From NCBI GenBank assembly GCA_030272815.1, contig JAJSZT010000001.1, positions 1-38,336 of the forward strand: a stretch of DNA of 38,336 nt. The letters are read 5' to 3'. The translations under genes were made by a program, and so were the position numbers. Under the pieces are notes generated by a model. That model made no database searches. It was not told the origin of the DNA and worked only from the letters and a program-made list of their open reading frames with translations. Below, one piece after another: positions 26,682-34,922 of this stretch (within the stretch, counting starts at the first letter, position 1; each line of letters opens with the position of its first letter). The stretch is from Deltaproteobacteria bacterium. Its GTDB lineage: Bacteria; Desulfobacterota; Desulfobacteria; Desulfobacterales; ETH-SRB1.

Positions 26682-29600
26682 TAAAGGTAGGGCAAATAGA
26701 ACGTCTAACTCAGAACCGGATGGTTAAATTATTCACCCGGGAGCTGGGTTACACCTATCTGGGCAATTGGGAAGACCGCCTGAACAACAGCAACATCGAG
26801 GAAGCGCTTTTAACCAATTACCTCACTAAAAAAGGCTACAGCCCGGCCCACATCACCAAAGCACTGCATGAACTGCGGGTTACCGCCAACAACTACAACG
26901 AAAGCCTCTATACCAACAACAAAAATATCTACAAACTGCTCCGCTATGGTATTCAGGTAAAAGCGGAGGCGGGTGAGAATTTTGAGACTGTCCGGCTCAT
27001 CAACTGGCAAAATCCGGGAAAAAATGACTTTGCTATTGCCGAAGAGGTCACTGTCCTGGGCAATCGTGAAAAACGGCCTGATATTGTCCTCTATGTAAAC
27101 GGCATTGCCATCGGTGTCTTGGAACTCAAGCGCAGCACCGTCTCTATTGGTGACGGTATTCGGCAGAGCATTGTCAACCAGCAGAAAGAGTTTATCGGCT
27201 CCTTTTTCTCTACAGTTCAGTTTGTTTTTGCCGGAAACGACTCCGAAGGCTTACGCTGCGGCACAATCGGCACACCGGAAAAGTTCTTCCTCAAATGGAA
27301 GGAAGATGAAGCGGATGACAGCCGTTTGCGGTTGGATAAATACCTCCTCAAGCTGTGCAATAAAAAGCGGCTCATCGAAATCATCTACGACTTTGTGCTC
27401 TTTGACGGCGGTATTAAAAAACTGCCGCGGGTGCATCAGTATTTTGGTATCAAAGCCGCCCAGGAGCATATCCGCAGGCGGGAAGGCGGTATTATCTGGC
27501 ACACCCAGGGGAGCGGTAAGAGTATTGTCATGGTGCTGTTGGCAAAGTGGATACTGGAGAACAATCCAAATGCAAGAGTAGCAATCATTACAGACCGTGA
27601 CGAACTGGATAAGCAAATCGAGAGGGTTTTTAACGACGCAGGGGAGCCGATCAAGCGCACCACCAGCGGACGTGATTTAATGGCGCAACTGGCAGAAGCC
27701 AAACCGAGACTGCTCTGCTCGCTGGTGCATAAGTTCGGCAAAAAGGATGTCGATAACTTTGAGGAGTTTATCAAGGAACTTGAGAGCAGTCCCAGTCAGG
27801 CAGTTGGGGAACTCTTCTTATTTGTGGATGAATGTCACCGCACTCAAAGCGGTAAACTGCACCGCACCATGAAGGCCATGTTGCCCAGCGCCATTTTTAT
27901 TGGGTTTACCGGTACACCGCTCCTTAAAAAAGACAAGCAGACCAGCCTGGAAGTATTTGGCAAATATATCCACACCTACAAGTTCAATGAGGCTGTTGAG
28001 GATGAAGTGGTGCTGGACCTGATTTATGAAGCCAGGGATATTGACCAGAAGATTTCTTCACCGGAGCGCATAGACGCCTGGTTTGAATCCAAAACCAAAG
28101 GCTTGAACGACTTTCAGAAATCGGAGCTGAAAAAGAAATGGGGCACTATGCAGAAAGTACTCAGTTCCCGCTCTCGTATGGAGAAAGTGGTAAGCGACAT
28201 TATTTTCGATTTCAACGTTAAGCCACGGCTAAGTTCTGAAAGAGGAAATGCTATTTTGGTGGCATCCAGTATTTACGAGGCATGCCGCTATTTTGAACTT
28301 TTTCAAGATACCGAACTAAAAGGCAGATGCGCCGTCGTTACATCCTATAACCCAAGCACCCGCGACATCACCACCGAAGACACCGGAGCAAACACGGAAA
28401 CCGAAAAAGAGTTCATCTATAAAATCTACACCGATTTATTGGGCAGCAAAAAAACCGAAACCTACGAAGATGAGGCTAAGGAAAAGTTTATAAACGAGCC
28501 TGCTAATATGCAACTGCTGGTTGTGGTGGATAAACTCCTCGTTGGTTTTGATGTTCCGAGTTGTACCTACCTTTATATTGATAAATCCATGCAGGATCAT
28601 GGCCTGTTTCAGGCGATCTGCCGGGTAAACCGGCTGGATACCGACGATAAACAGTTCGGTTACATTGTGGATTACAAAGACCTTTTCCGGAAAGTTGAAA
28701 ATGCGGTTGCGGTCTATACTTCCGAGCTGGATTATGATGAGTTTGAAAAAACAGACTGCGATATTCTGCTGCAAGACCGCTTGAAAAAGGGCCGTGAACG
28801 CCTTGATAATGCCGTGGAAGAAATTGCCCTGCTATGTGAACCTGTTGCCCCGCCGAAAGATACCCTGGCCTATATCCGCTACTTTTGCGGGAATACGGAA
28901 ATCCCTGAAGAACTGAAAAACCGTGAAGTGCAGAGGACGGCCTTATATAAGGCAACGGTGGCCTTAATACGCGCCTATGCCAATGTTGCCGATGAGATGG
29001 AAGCGGCATGCTATACCGAAAAAGAAATTAATGACATCAAGAAGCTGCTGGATTTTTACCTGAAACTGAGAGAGGAAATAAGAAAAGCAAGTGGTGAAAC
29101 CCTTGACTTAAAAACCTATGAAGCCGACATGCGGCACTTGATTGACAACTACATTCAGGCCGATGAACCGCAAAAGATATCACCTTTTGGAGACCTGACC
29201 CTTTTAGAACTTATTGTTAATACAGGCATTGCTGACGCTATAAATAGTTTGCCAAAAGGCATACAGGCCAGCAAGGAAGCCGTTGCCGAAACCATTGAAA
29301 ACAATGTGCGCCAGAAAATCATCAAAGAGCATTTAATAGACCCTGCTTTTTTTGAGGAAATGTCGAAGCTGCTTGATGTAATCATCAAAGAGCGTAAGGC
29401 TAATGCCATCAGCTATAAGGCGTATTTGAAAAAGATTGCCGACCTGGCAAAAAAGGTGAACGAAGGGAAAGGCGAAAGTACACCAGATGGTTTAAATACA
29501 CCTGCAAAGAGGGCATTGTATAACAACCTGGGCAAAGATGAAATCCTGGCATTGTCAGTTCATAAAAAAGTCGTCACATACAGGCCGGATAACTGGAAAG

Positions 29601-29710
29601 GGAATGAAATCAAGGAACTGGTGATTAAGAGCAAATTGTATGAAGTTCTGGGTGATGAAAAAGAGGTGGAAAAAATTTTTCCTATCGTGAAACAGCAGAG
29701 CGAATACTGA
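26678..29710 (+). CDS. hsdR: Type I restriction endonuclease/translocase subunit
   Basis: 1010 residues. The nuclease domain shows RPDIVLYVNG...VLELK (Asp 135, Glu 149, Lys 151: PD-ExK). Superfamily 2 helicase motifs follow: HTQGSGKS (about 275-282), DECH (384-387), FTGTP, then DKLLVGFDVPSCTYLYIDK and QAICRVNR (motif VI). A long helical C-terminal region contacts the methylase. It cuts unmodified DNA after ATP-driven translocation in the HsdR2M2S1 complex. Translation starts inside the stop of the AlbA-type gene (ATGA). All motifs are intact, so the system looks functional. Confidence 0.97.
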   Translation: MIKVGQIERLTQNRMVKLFTRELGYTYLGNWEDRLNNSNIEEALLTNYLTKKGYSPAHITKALHELRVTANNYNESLYTNNKNIYKLLRYGIQVKAEAGENFETVRLINWQNPGKNDFAIAEEVTVLGNREKRPDIVLYVNGIAIGVLELKRSTVSIGDGIRQSIVNQQKEFIGSFFSTVQFVFAGNDSEGLRCGTIGTPEKFFLKWKEDEADDSRLRLDKYLLKLCNKKRLIEIIYDFVLFDGGIKKLPRVHQYFGIKAAQEHIRRREGGIIWHTQGSGKSIVMVLLAKWILENNPNARVAIITDRDELDKQIERVFNDAGEPIKRTTSGRDLMAQLAEAKPRLLCSLVHKFGKKDVDNFEEFIKELESSPSQAVGELFLFVDECHRTQSGKLHRTMKAMLPSAIFIGFTGTPLLKKDKQTSLEVFGKYIHTYKFNEAVEDEVVLDLIYEARDIDQKISSPERIDAWFESKTKGLNDFQKSELKKKWGTMQKVLSSRSRMEKVVSDIIFDFNVKPRLSSERGNAILVASSIYEACRYFELFQDTELKGRCAVVTSYNPSTRDITTEDTGANTETEKEFIYKIYTDLLGSKKTETYEDEAKEKFINEPANMQLLVVVDKLLVGFDVPSCTYLYIDKSMQDHGLFQAICRVNRLDTDDKQFGYIVDYKDLFRKVENAVAVYTSELDYDEFEKTDCDILLQDRLKKGRERLDNAVEEIALLCEPVAPPKDTLAYIRYFCGNTEIPEELKNREVQRTALYKATVALIRAYANVADEMEAACYTEKEINDIKKLLDFYLKLREEIRKASGETLDLKTYEADMRHLIDNYIQADEPQKISPFGDLTLLELIVNTGIADAINSLPKGIQASKEAVAETIENNVRQKIIKEHLIDPAFFEEMSKLLDVIIKERKANAISYKAYLKKIADLAKKVNEGKGESTPDGLNTPAKRALYNNLGKDEILALSVHKKVVTYRPDNWKGNEIKELVIKSKLYEVLGDEKEVEKIFPIVKQQSEY

Positions 29711-29711
29711 T

Positions 29712-30425
29712 ATGGAGCAATTGCAATTGGGAAATATTACCGTTGATGTTGTGCAAAAAGACATCAAGAATATCCACCTGAGTGTGTATCCTCCAACTGG
29801 GCGGGTAAGGATTTCAGCGCCCACCAGAATGGACTTGGACGCCATCCGTGTATTTGCCATTTCAAAATTAAGCTGGATAAAAAAACAGCAGGCAAAATTT
29901 AAGAATCAGGAGCGGGAAGCCCCAAGAGAATTTCTGAATAAAGAAAGTCACTATTTCAACGGCAAACGCTATTTGCTGAAAGTGATTGAAAAGGATGCGG
30001 CCCCCAGAGTTGAACTAAAACACAGCAAAATTGAATTGTATGTAAGACCGCAAACAAGCAGAGATAAAATGAAATCCATTTTAGATGAATGGTACAGGAA
30101 GCAATTAAAAGCGTCATTACCAGCACTCATTGAGAAATGGGAAAAAAAGATCAATGTTCAGGTCAATGAGTTTGGTGTCAAAAAAATGAAAACCAAGTGG
30201 GGCACCTGTAACCGAGAGGCTAAGCGGATTTGGCTGAATCTTGAACTTGCTAAAAAACCTGCCGAATGTCTTGAATATATTGTAGTACACGAAATGGTTC
30301 ACCTGCTTGAAAGAAACCACAATGACAGATTTGTTGTACTTATGGATGAGTTCATGCCCAAGTGGAAATTTTATAAAGACGAACTGAACAGACTACCAGT
30401 AAGACATGAGGGCTGGAATTATTAA
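29712..30425 (+). CDS. YgjP-like (M48/WLM-type) metallopeptidase
   Basis: 237 residues. The zinc site HEMVHLLERNH gives His 193, Glu 194, His 197 and probably His 203. The family pattern KMKTKWGTCN before it and the opening NIHLSVYPPTGRVRISAPTRMDLDAIRVF are typical of YgjP/DUF45 proteins. These sit at the 3' end of many Type I RM operons; their role there is not settled. It begins two bases after the hsdR stop, so it belongs to the operon. Confidence 0.93.
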   Translation: MEQLQLGNITVDVVQKDIKNIHLSVYPPTGRVRISAPTRMDLDAIRVFAISKLSWIKKQQAKFKNQEREAPREFLNKESHYFNGKRYLLKVIEKDAAPRVELKHSKIELYVRPQTSRDKMKSILDEWYRKQLKASLPALIEKWEKKINVQVNEFGVKKMKTKWGTCNREAKRIWLNLELAKKPAECLEYIVVHEMVHLLERNHNDRFVVLMDEFMPKWKFYKDELNRLPVRHEGWNY

Positions 30426-30563
30426 GAATAAAAAGGAAACCGCTTTTTCCATCCTGGCTCCGGTGGCAAAAACATGGCGGGAAAAATTCGAATGAATAAG
30501 ACAAGGGATTACTTGAAAGGCAGGGGGTCAAAGGCAAGGGTCAAAGTCTACGTTTGGGCAGGA

Positions 30564-30588
30564 GGACGTACATTAGTTTATAAGTTGC
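30564..30588 (+). repeat. 25-bp repeat copy (GGACRTACATTAGTTTATAA...), also at 36791-36815
   Basis: The sequences at 30564-30588 and 36791-36815 differ at one base out of 25. At 36791 the copy cuts off an ATPase gene. At 30564 it lies in the gap after the RM operon, after GGGGTCAAAGGCAAGGGTCAAAG. It looks like the end of a mobile or recombination-prone element. Confidence 0.65.
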
Positions 30589-30630
30589 CTGGAGGAATAG
30601 TGCTCTTTTTGCGGCAATCGAGTTAAAGCC

Positions 30631-30825
30631 ATGAATGTTACCAACCGTGTAAAAATAAAGCCTGGTCAATGTGTTCTGATAGTATTGAAAAAAGACCAGC
30701 GATCCGGAAAATTAACGGAAGGTATAGTGAAGGACGTTCTGACAAGAGCACCGACTCACCCTCATGGTATTAAAGTCCGTTTAGAAAGTGGTGAAATTGG
30801 ACGGGTGAAGGAAATATTAGAATAA
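30631..30825 (+). CDS. YwbE family protein
   Basis: 64 residues with the family's layout: RVKIKPGQCVLIVLKKDQRSGKLTEGIVKDVLT then HPHGIKVRLESGEIGRVKEIL. YwbE-like proteins are single small beta-barrel domains of unknown function. The length is the usual one and the ending is intact. It has no strong ribosome site. It lies alone between the RM operon and a zone of broken genes. Confidence 0.85.
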   Translation: MNVTNRVKIKPGQCVLIVLKKDQRSGKLTEGIVKDVLTRAPTHPHGIKVRLESGEIGRVKEILE

Positions 30826-30871
30826 GGGGGTATTGAGTCAAAGCTGGAATTGTGAATTAGGGGCTAACTTA

Positions 30872-30910
30872 GGGGACATTTTCGACAAATTAGACAAATG
30901 TAAAATTCTT
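30872..30910 (+). pseudogene. C-terminal fragment of an RlaP/YcgL-type nucleotidyltransferase
   Basis: The frame GDIFDKLDKCKIL here matches GDILDKLDKYCIL at 19461-19499 in the intact nucleotidyltransferase (10 of 13 residues). Upstream of it is a TAG; nothing else of the gene is visible. It is a short 3' relic of a second, diverged copy. Confidence 0.55.
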
Positions 30911-30972
30911 TGGCGAGATAAAATATACGTCCCCTTGTTTTGCGAATACGCTTGTTTAGCAAGAAGTTTTCA

Positions 30973-31166
30973 TTATTCAAAAAGGTCAGAGTGAGTGCCT
31001 GTTTTTATAGTTACCAGGTAGCCGATGATTTTTATAACGTGCTTCGAGCTGTTCTTCATTTATGAGCTTTCTGATGGCTCTTTTAATCTTTTCGTCTGAT
31101 TTTCCACGCTTCAACATTTTTTTTAAGGTCTTTCGCGAATTGTTTGGTGTAAGATGGTATAAGCAT
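30973..31166 (-). pseudogene. YafQ-type mRNA-interferase toxin, frameshifted and internally deleted
   Basis: The ATG at 31166 directly follows the antitoxin stop. The frame begins MLIPSYTKQFAKDLKK, then an A8 run (plus-strand T 31117-31124) shifts it by one base. The second frame reads MLKRGKSDEKIKRAIRKL to NHRLPGNYK, as in YafQ toxins. Right after GNYK about 25 residues carrying the catalytic His/Trp region are deleted, and the frame changes again into the family's usual ending TGTHSDLFE-stop (TAA at 30973-30975). One indel plus one deletion make it surely inactive; the deletion cannot be a base-calling slip. Confidence 0.8.
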
Positions 31167-31427
31167 CTATATCTCCAGCTTTTCAAACATATCATCAGTT
31201 CCATCACAGCGGATGAGATTCCTCTTTATATCAGTCTCTTTAAAGACTTTCTCCGTTGTTTTGTTGGGGATTACGACATTAAAAGGTAACCCTTTTCTCA
31301 GTTTAATTTGACGATAGAATAAATTAATTGCCTCGGTAGTTGACAAACCAAGTTGTTTGAAAAGTTTTTCCACCTCTGCCTTTAATTCTGGTTCGATTCT
31401 ATCCCTGACTGTTGAAATTTTTGCCAT
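31167..31427 (-). CDS. RelB/DinJ-family antitoxin (orphaned)
   Basis: 86 residues from the ATG at 31427, chosen for the GGGGATG ribosome site and the family start MAKISTVRDRIEPELKAEVE. The ribbon-helix-helix part (KAEVEKLFKQLGLSTTEAINLFYRQIKLRKGLPF) is typical of DinJ. The C-terminal part (TEKVFKETDIKRNLIRCDGTDDMFEKLEI) would bind the YafQ toxin. Its stop touches the toxin ATG. It is full length while the toxin is broken. Longer in-frame upstream sequence is not protein-like. Confidence 0.88.
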   Translation of the reverse strand: MAKISTVRDRIEPELKAEVEKLFKQLGLSTTEAINLFYRQIKLRKGLPFNVVIPNKTTEKVFKETDIKRNLIRCDGTDDMFEKLEI

Positions 31428-31454
31428 ATTTTCATCCCCTTTAAAATAAAAATA

Positions 31455-31499
31455 TAGCCCATACAGGCCATAAATATCAACAATTTTATGTAGCCCATA
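31455..31499 (-). promoter_or_regulatory. possible RelB operator (two TAGCCCATA boxes)
   Basis: TAGCCCATA occurs at 31455-31463 and again at 31491-31499, 36 bases apart, just upstream of the antitoxin start. The first also forms a partial dyad (ATAGCC...GGCCAT). Direct repeats in this place fit autoregulation by a ribbon-helix-helix antitoxin; inferred. The sequence from 31500 to 31713 holds nothing further I can name. Confidence 0.35.
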
Positions 31500-31713
31500 T
31501 GAAACTTCTAAAAAATACAGAATTGAGAAACTTTCTATACAGACAAACTTATTCCTGACAATGAGAGGTTCGAGCGTTTTGACAAATGAAACTCCCACTG
31601 GCCAACACGAAAGTCCAGTGGCACCAGATCGAATGCCGGGCTCAGTCTCCATCCCTCGTCATCATGTAACATGCAGAAATTCCTCAAAGCCGAGGGGGGT
31701 AAACCTGTCTATA

Positions 31714-31874
31714 TATACCTCGAAAGGCCACAAATAACGATTTTTCGCTGGCCATGAACATCAATAGCAGCGTTGCTCAGACTTGTAATAGCCTGCTATT
31801 GCGCGCCTTCGCGCCCTGCTCTTGATGCTCATTGCTCACCGAAAAAAACGCAATTTGTAACCTTCCGAGGTATA
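31714..31874. repeat. 161-bp MITE-like hairpin element
   Basis: The ends TATACCTCG and CGAGGTATA are perfect inverses. The pairing continues inward with mismatches (AAGG..ACAAAT..CG.TTTTTCG on each side, then ACATCAATAGCAG against its inverse CTGCTCTTGATG). The loop region is GC-rich (CGCGCCTTCGCGCC). There is no coding capacity. It is a non-coding palindromic element of unknown family. Confidence 0.65.
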
Positions 31875-31990
31875 AGTTTTTTTCATGCATGATATTTTTT
31901 GATGTTTTTATAGTGGTCAGAAAAAATGCTTTATGGTAATGAGTCATTATTGATGCCTTTGTAAAAAAAACGAAATTCGGACGGCAAATT

Positions 31991-32094
31991 AAAAAGGTTC
32001 AGTTTCAAGGCGCGCAAATCCTGAGGAAAGAGACGTACTTATGGCTACGTCGCAACGACGAAGGATGCGGCGCAACGCAGAAAATGGCCTTTTT
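31991..32094. repeat. 104-bp imperfect palindrome upstream of rfbB
   Basis: AAAAAGG and CCTTTTT are the outer ends. AAATCCT..GAGG pairs with CG..AGGAT-type sequence inward, and GACGTA-CTTATGGC-TACGTC is the apical hairpin. It is a short intergenic repeat of the kind seen at 17830. It creates a false N-terminal extension of the rfbB frame starting at 32041. Confidence 0.6.
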
Positions 32095-32118
32095 ACCAAG
32101 CCCTCAAATGGTGATTTT

Positions 32119-33162
32119 ATGAAAAATATTCTAGTTACAGGTGGTTGTGGGTTTATTGGATCAAATTTTATTCATTATCTGCTTGAACAACCTGATTTTA
32201 CCGGCCGGATAATAAACGTTGATAAATTGACCTATGCCGGAAATCCTGAAAACCTGGCAGGAATTGCTGAAAGATTTTCTGAACGGTATGATTTTATTAA
32301 GGCAGATATATGTGATCGTGAAGCCATGTCTGAAATTTTTAATAATTATAAAATTGATGCTGTTTGCCATTTTGCTGCTGAATCGCATGTTGACAGATCT
32401 ATTGCCGAGCCGGATTCCTTTATAAAAACAAACATTTTCGGCACATTTAATCTGCTTGAACTTTCCAGGAATAGAGTGGCTCTTTTTCACCACATAAGTA
32501 CTGACGAAGTCTATGGTTCTCTTGGAAAGGATGGTTTTTTTACCGAGCAGACCCCTTACAGGCCCAATAGCCCATATTCAGCTTCAAAGGCTTCTTCTGA
32601 TCACCTTGTAAGGGCTTACAATAAAACATATTCTTTGCCGGTAACGATTTCCAATTGCTCAAACAATTATGGCCCATATCAGTTTCCCGAAAAACTAATC
32701 CCTCTTATTATACTAAATTCCCTTGAAGGAAAGTCCCTTCCTGTTTACGGCGATGGCAGGAATATAAGAGACTGGCTGTATGTTGAAGACCATTGCAGAG
32801 CTGTTTGGTTAATAATGAAAAATGGAAAACGCGGTGAAACATATAATATCGGCGGCAACTGTGAAATGCGCAATATAGATGTTGTCAGAATGATATGTGA
32901 TATTATAGACGAGATGGTGCCCAGAGATGATAGTATGCTAAGAAGAGACCTGATAACCTTTGTAAAAGACCGGCCTGGTCATGATCTAAGATATGCCATT
33001 GATTTTAGCAAACTGCAAAGGGAATTGGGCTGGGTTCCGGATGAGTCGTTTGAATCAGGAATAAGAAAAACCATTAAATGGCATATCGATAATAAAGGTT
33101 GGGTAGATAGAGTTAAAAGCGGAGAATATATGTCTTGGATAGAGAGACATTATAATTTATAG
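32119..33162 (+). CDS. rfbB: dTDP-glucose 4,6-dehydratase
   Basis: 347 residues from the ATG at 32119, where the Rossmann fold begins ([17 protein letters not shown], GxxGxxG). The extra upstream codons come from the palindromic repeat. The SDR active site is visible: [23 protein letters not shown] (Tyr-x3-Lys), [16 protein letters not shown] and [16 protein letters not shown]. It turns dTDP-glucose into dTDP-4-keto-6-deoxyglucose for rhamnose and other deoxysugars of the cell surface. The usual partners rfbA, C and D are absent; it stands alone amid accessory genes. Confidence 0.95.
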   Translation: MKNILVTGGCGFIGSNFIHYLLEQPDFTGRIINVDKLTYAGNPENLAGIAERFSERYDFIKADICDREAMSEIFNNYKIDAVCHFAAESHVDRSIAEPDSFIKTNIFGTFNLLELSRNRVALFHHISTDEVYGSLGKDGFFTEQTPYRPNSPYSASKASSDHLVRAYNKTYSLPVTISNCSNNYGPYQFPEKLIPLIILNSLEGKSLPVYGDGRNIRDWLYVEDHCRAVWLIMKNGKRGETYNIGGNCEMRNIDVVRMICDIIDEMVPRDDSMLRRDLITFVKDRPGHDLRYAIDFSKLQRELGWVPDESFESGIRKTIKWHIDNKGWVDRVKSGEYMSWIERHYNL

Positions 33163-33461
33163 ATAATTGCTATTACAATATGTCTGACCACCTATTAATT
33201 TGTGCAATTCATTTCAATGAAGAAAGATTTTTAGGTCCATATGAATAACAATAATGGCTTTATTAACGGGTAGCCGGTAATTTTGGGATTTGGGATGCTC
33301 TTTAGTTTTACAGCTTTGGATATGTTATTGTTTTTATTGCACAGCTAATTTATATATAAGGGATTGTTCTAAAACTGCAAATGTGAAGAGCGACCAGAAA
33401 TCTATATGAGCCAAAAACAAATAATGACCCTTATGCTCATAAACTGCAAGAGGAACTTCCC
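33163..33461. other. 299-base intergenic region without recognised features
   Basis: AT-rich sequence between rfbB and the DUF4258 gene. There are only very short frames (for example 33180-33248, 22 codons) with no family signal, and no palindrome or repeat I can match elsewhere in the window. Confidence 0.5.
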
Positions 33462-33788
33462 GTGAATTTAGAAGTCATTATTGACGCGATAAGGCGCGAT
33501 AGAATACGCATTACGGACCATGCTGACGAGGAAGCGCAAGCCGATCGGCTATCCTTCGACGAAATCTTAATGACTGTATTTCAAGGTGAGATTATCGAGG
33601 AGTATCCAAGCGATAGACCATATCCGAGTTGCCTAATCTATGGCAAAACTTTCAGGGACGACCCAGTGCACAGCGTCTGGGCTTACAATCAGGAAAACCA
33701 TTGGGCCGTCCTAATTACTGTATATCGTCCCGATCCAAAACACTGGATCAACTGGCGAACAAGGAGGCCAAAAGATGCTACCATTTGA
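33462..33788 (+). CDS. DUF4258 protein, putative toxin of a TA pair
   Basis: 108 residues from a GTG start after AGAGGAA. The DUF4258 pattern is seen in IRITDHADEEAQADRLSFDEILMTVFQGEIIEEYPSDRPYPSCLIYG, then DPVHSVWAY and AVLITVYRPDP. It has a RelE/BrnT-like ribonuclease flavour, with His at the start and a terminal strand. It overlaps the YgiT-type gene by 14 bases. This layout (DUF4258 then YgiT-like zinc finger) recurs in bacteria and is thought to be a toxin-antitoxin pair; activity is inferred. Confidence 0.8.
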   Translation: MNLEVIIDAIRRDRIRITDHADEEAQADRLSFDEILMTVFQGEIIEEYPSDRPYPSCLIYGKTFRDDPVHSVWAYNQENHWAVLITVYRPDPKHWINWRTRRPKDATI

Positions 33789-34041
33789 TAAGTGCCCCGT
33801 GTGCGGTGGCGAAATGGTCGAAAAAGACGTTGAGAAACTTCTGCGTGGTGGAAAGCACACTGCGGTATTAAGTATACGCGCTGAAGTTTGCTTGCACTGT
33901 GGCGAGCGACTTTATTCCAAGAAAGTTATCAGCCGTTTTGAGCAAATTAGATCCAAACTTATGCGTCAAGAACTGGCTGATTTTCAGCCGATAGGGCAAT
34001 CATTCCAAGTTCCCGGCGAATACTCGAATACGCAATGCTAA
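33775..34041 (+). CDS. YgiT-type zinc-finger protein, putative antitoxin
   Basis: 88 residues. Two CxxC pairs (CPVCGG near 8-11 and CLHCGE near 46-49) make the MqsA N-terminal-like zinc finger. The sequence between them (AVLSIRAEVCLHCGERLYSKKVISRFEQI) is typical of YgiT-type partners. It lacks the helix-turn-helix half of full MqsA. It overlaps the DUF4258 gene, so the two are co-made. Both genes of this pair look intact. Confidence 0.85.
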   Translation: MLPFDKCPVCGGEMVEKDVEKLLRGGKHTAVLSIRAEVCLHCGERLYSKKVISRFEQIRSKLMRQELADFQPIGQSFQVPGEYSNTQC

Positions 34042-34113
34042 CAAACAATATGTTATCTTTTCCCCAAGCTTTACGCCCTGCGCCTTGCGCCTGCGGCAAA
34101 CTGTCAAAAAAAG

Positions 34114-34142
34114 TTGACTATCGATCTGTTTTCTCATACTTT
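34114..34142 (+). promoter_or_regulatory. sigma70-type promoter for the vapB locus
   Basis: TTGACT (34114-34119) and TACTTT (34137-34142) with a 17-base spacer. The antitoxin ATG at 34181 is about 30 bases after the predicted start. Confidence 0.5.
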
Positions 34143-34180
34143 AAAGTAAGAAGATGAACAATAGTAAGGAGAAAGTTCCT

Positions 34181-34429
34181 ATGGCATTAGCGACACTTAC
34201 AAGCAAAGGGCAAGTAACGATTCCAAAAGCAGTTCGGAATTCTCTGAATCTACACGCAGGAGACAAACTTGAATTTGTAATCACCGAAACTAGAGAAGCG
34301 CTTCTTAGGCCGATCACCAAGAAGGTCGATGATGTATTCGGCAGATTACACAAGCAGGGGAGGAAACCCATTTCTATTAAGAAAATGGACGCTGGGATAA
34401 GGCAGAAGATGCAGAATAATTTCAAATGA
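34181..34429 (+). CDS. AbrB/VapB-type antitoxin (orphaned)
   Basis: 82 residues from the ATG at 34181, preceded by AAGGAG; an earlier ATG at 34154 lacks this. The swapped-hairpin AbrB fold is clear: MALATLTSKGQVTIPKAVR, then LNLHAGDKLEFVI. The C-terminal part (VDDVFGRLHKQGRKPISIKKMDAGIRQ) is the toxin-binding region common in VapB antitoxins. Its TGA overlaps the ATG of the vapC remnant. Full length; its toxin is broken. Confidence 0.88.
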   Translation: MALATLTSKGQVTIPKAVRNSLNLHAGDKLEFVITETREALLRPITKKVDDVFGRLHKQGRKPISIKKMDAGIRQKMQNNFK

Positions 34430-34693
34430 AGGCCTTGCTTGGATACTAATATGCTGGTTCGCTTCCTCGTAAGGGATGACGAGCGACAAGCCGAAACGAT
34501 CTACAGGATATTCAAACAGGCTGAGTCCGTCAAGGGAGTATTTTTCGTGCCTCTGCTTGTTGTCCTTGAAACCGTCTGGGTGTTGGAATCTGTTTATAAG
34601 ATTCCGAGACAAGAGATACTATATTCCATTAATGAGCTTATACTGATGCCCATCCTGGAGTTTGAGACACAATCAGCAATTCTGAATTTTGGG
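34426..34693 (+). pseudogene. VapC PIN toxin: frameshifted, truncated, then hit by a MITE
   Basis: The ATG at 34426 overlaps the vapB stop (ATGA). The frame begins MKALL and then hits a stop because of an extra G (GG at 34441-34442). Dropping one G gives the PIN start LLDTNMLVRFLVRDDERQAE, with catalytic Asp in DTN, and continues VFFVPLLVVLETVWVL (catalytic Glu). The gene breaks at ILNF, about 85 residues in, where the GGAATTTTGGG repeat starts. The C-terminal third with the later Asp residues is absent. The inserted element supplies the final TAG. Confidence 0.8.
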
Positions 34694-34835
34694 TAGTCCC
34701 TACAAAACAATGCGGGTCAATAATTTCAACAAGTTACATATTATAGCTTCTGGCAGCACATGGTGAAAAATCAGGTGTTTACAAAGCAAAACATGGCGGT
34801 ATTTCCAAACCTGCATTGTTTTGTAAGGACTACCG
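34694..34835. mobile_element. 142-bp MITE-like element with 25-bp terminal inverted repeats
   Basis: The left end GGTAGTCCCTACAAAACAATGC and the right end are inverse with 23 of 25 bases matching. There is no ORF inside. GAATTTTGGG is present on both sides (34684-34693 and 34836-34845), a likely target duplication of 8-10 bases. Exact ends are uncertain by two bases because GG and CC occur at both edges. Confidence 0.75.
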
Positions 34836-34876
34836 GAATTTTGGGTAAATTCCTTTTCTCCTTATTCGTGTAAATT
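34835..34876 (+). repeat. palindromic repeat copy 1 (GGAATTTTGGGTAAATTCC plus tail)
   Basis: The core GGAATTT-TGGGT-AAATTCC is a perfect 7-bp inverted repeat. The full 42 bases recur at 37869-37910, and a shorter version lies at 36478-36498. Copies 1 and 2 bracket the intact ATPase gene; copies 1 and 3 abut broken genes. Confidence 0.8.
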
Positions 34877-34922
34877 CGTGTTCCTTCGTGCACTTCGTGC
34901 TAAAAAATGTATTTATTCTTTC

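Noticed and set aside
30492-30626. 44-codon frame MNKTRDYLKGRG... after the metallopeptidase
   Set aside because: It is built from the GGGTCAAAGG and GGACGTACATTAG repeats and shows no family signal.
31428-31652. Upstream extension of the RelB antitoxin
   Set aside because: Composition is not protein-like and MAKISTVRDRI at 31427 is the family's usual start with a ribosome site.
32041-32118. N-terminal extension of rfbB ([16 protein letters not shown]...)
   Set aside because: It is the translated right arm of an intergenic palindrome; the Rossmann fold starts at the ATG at 32119.
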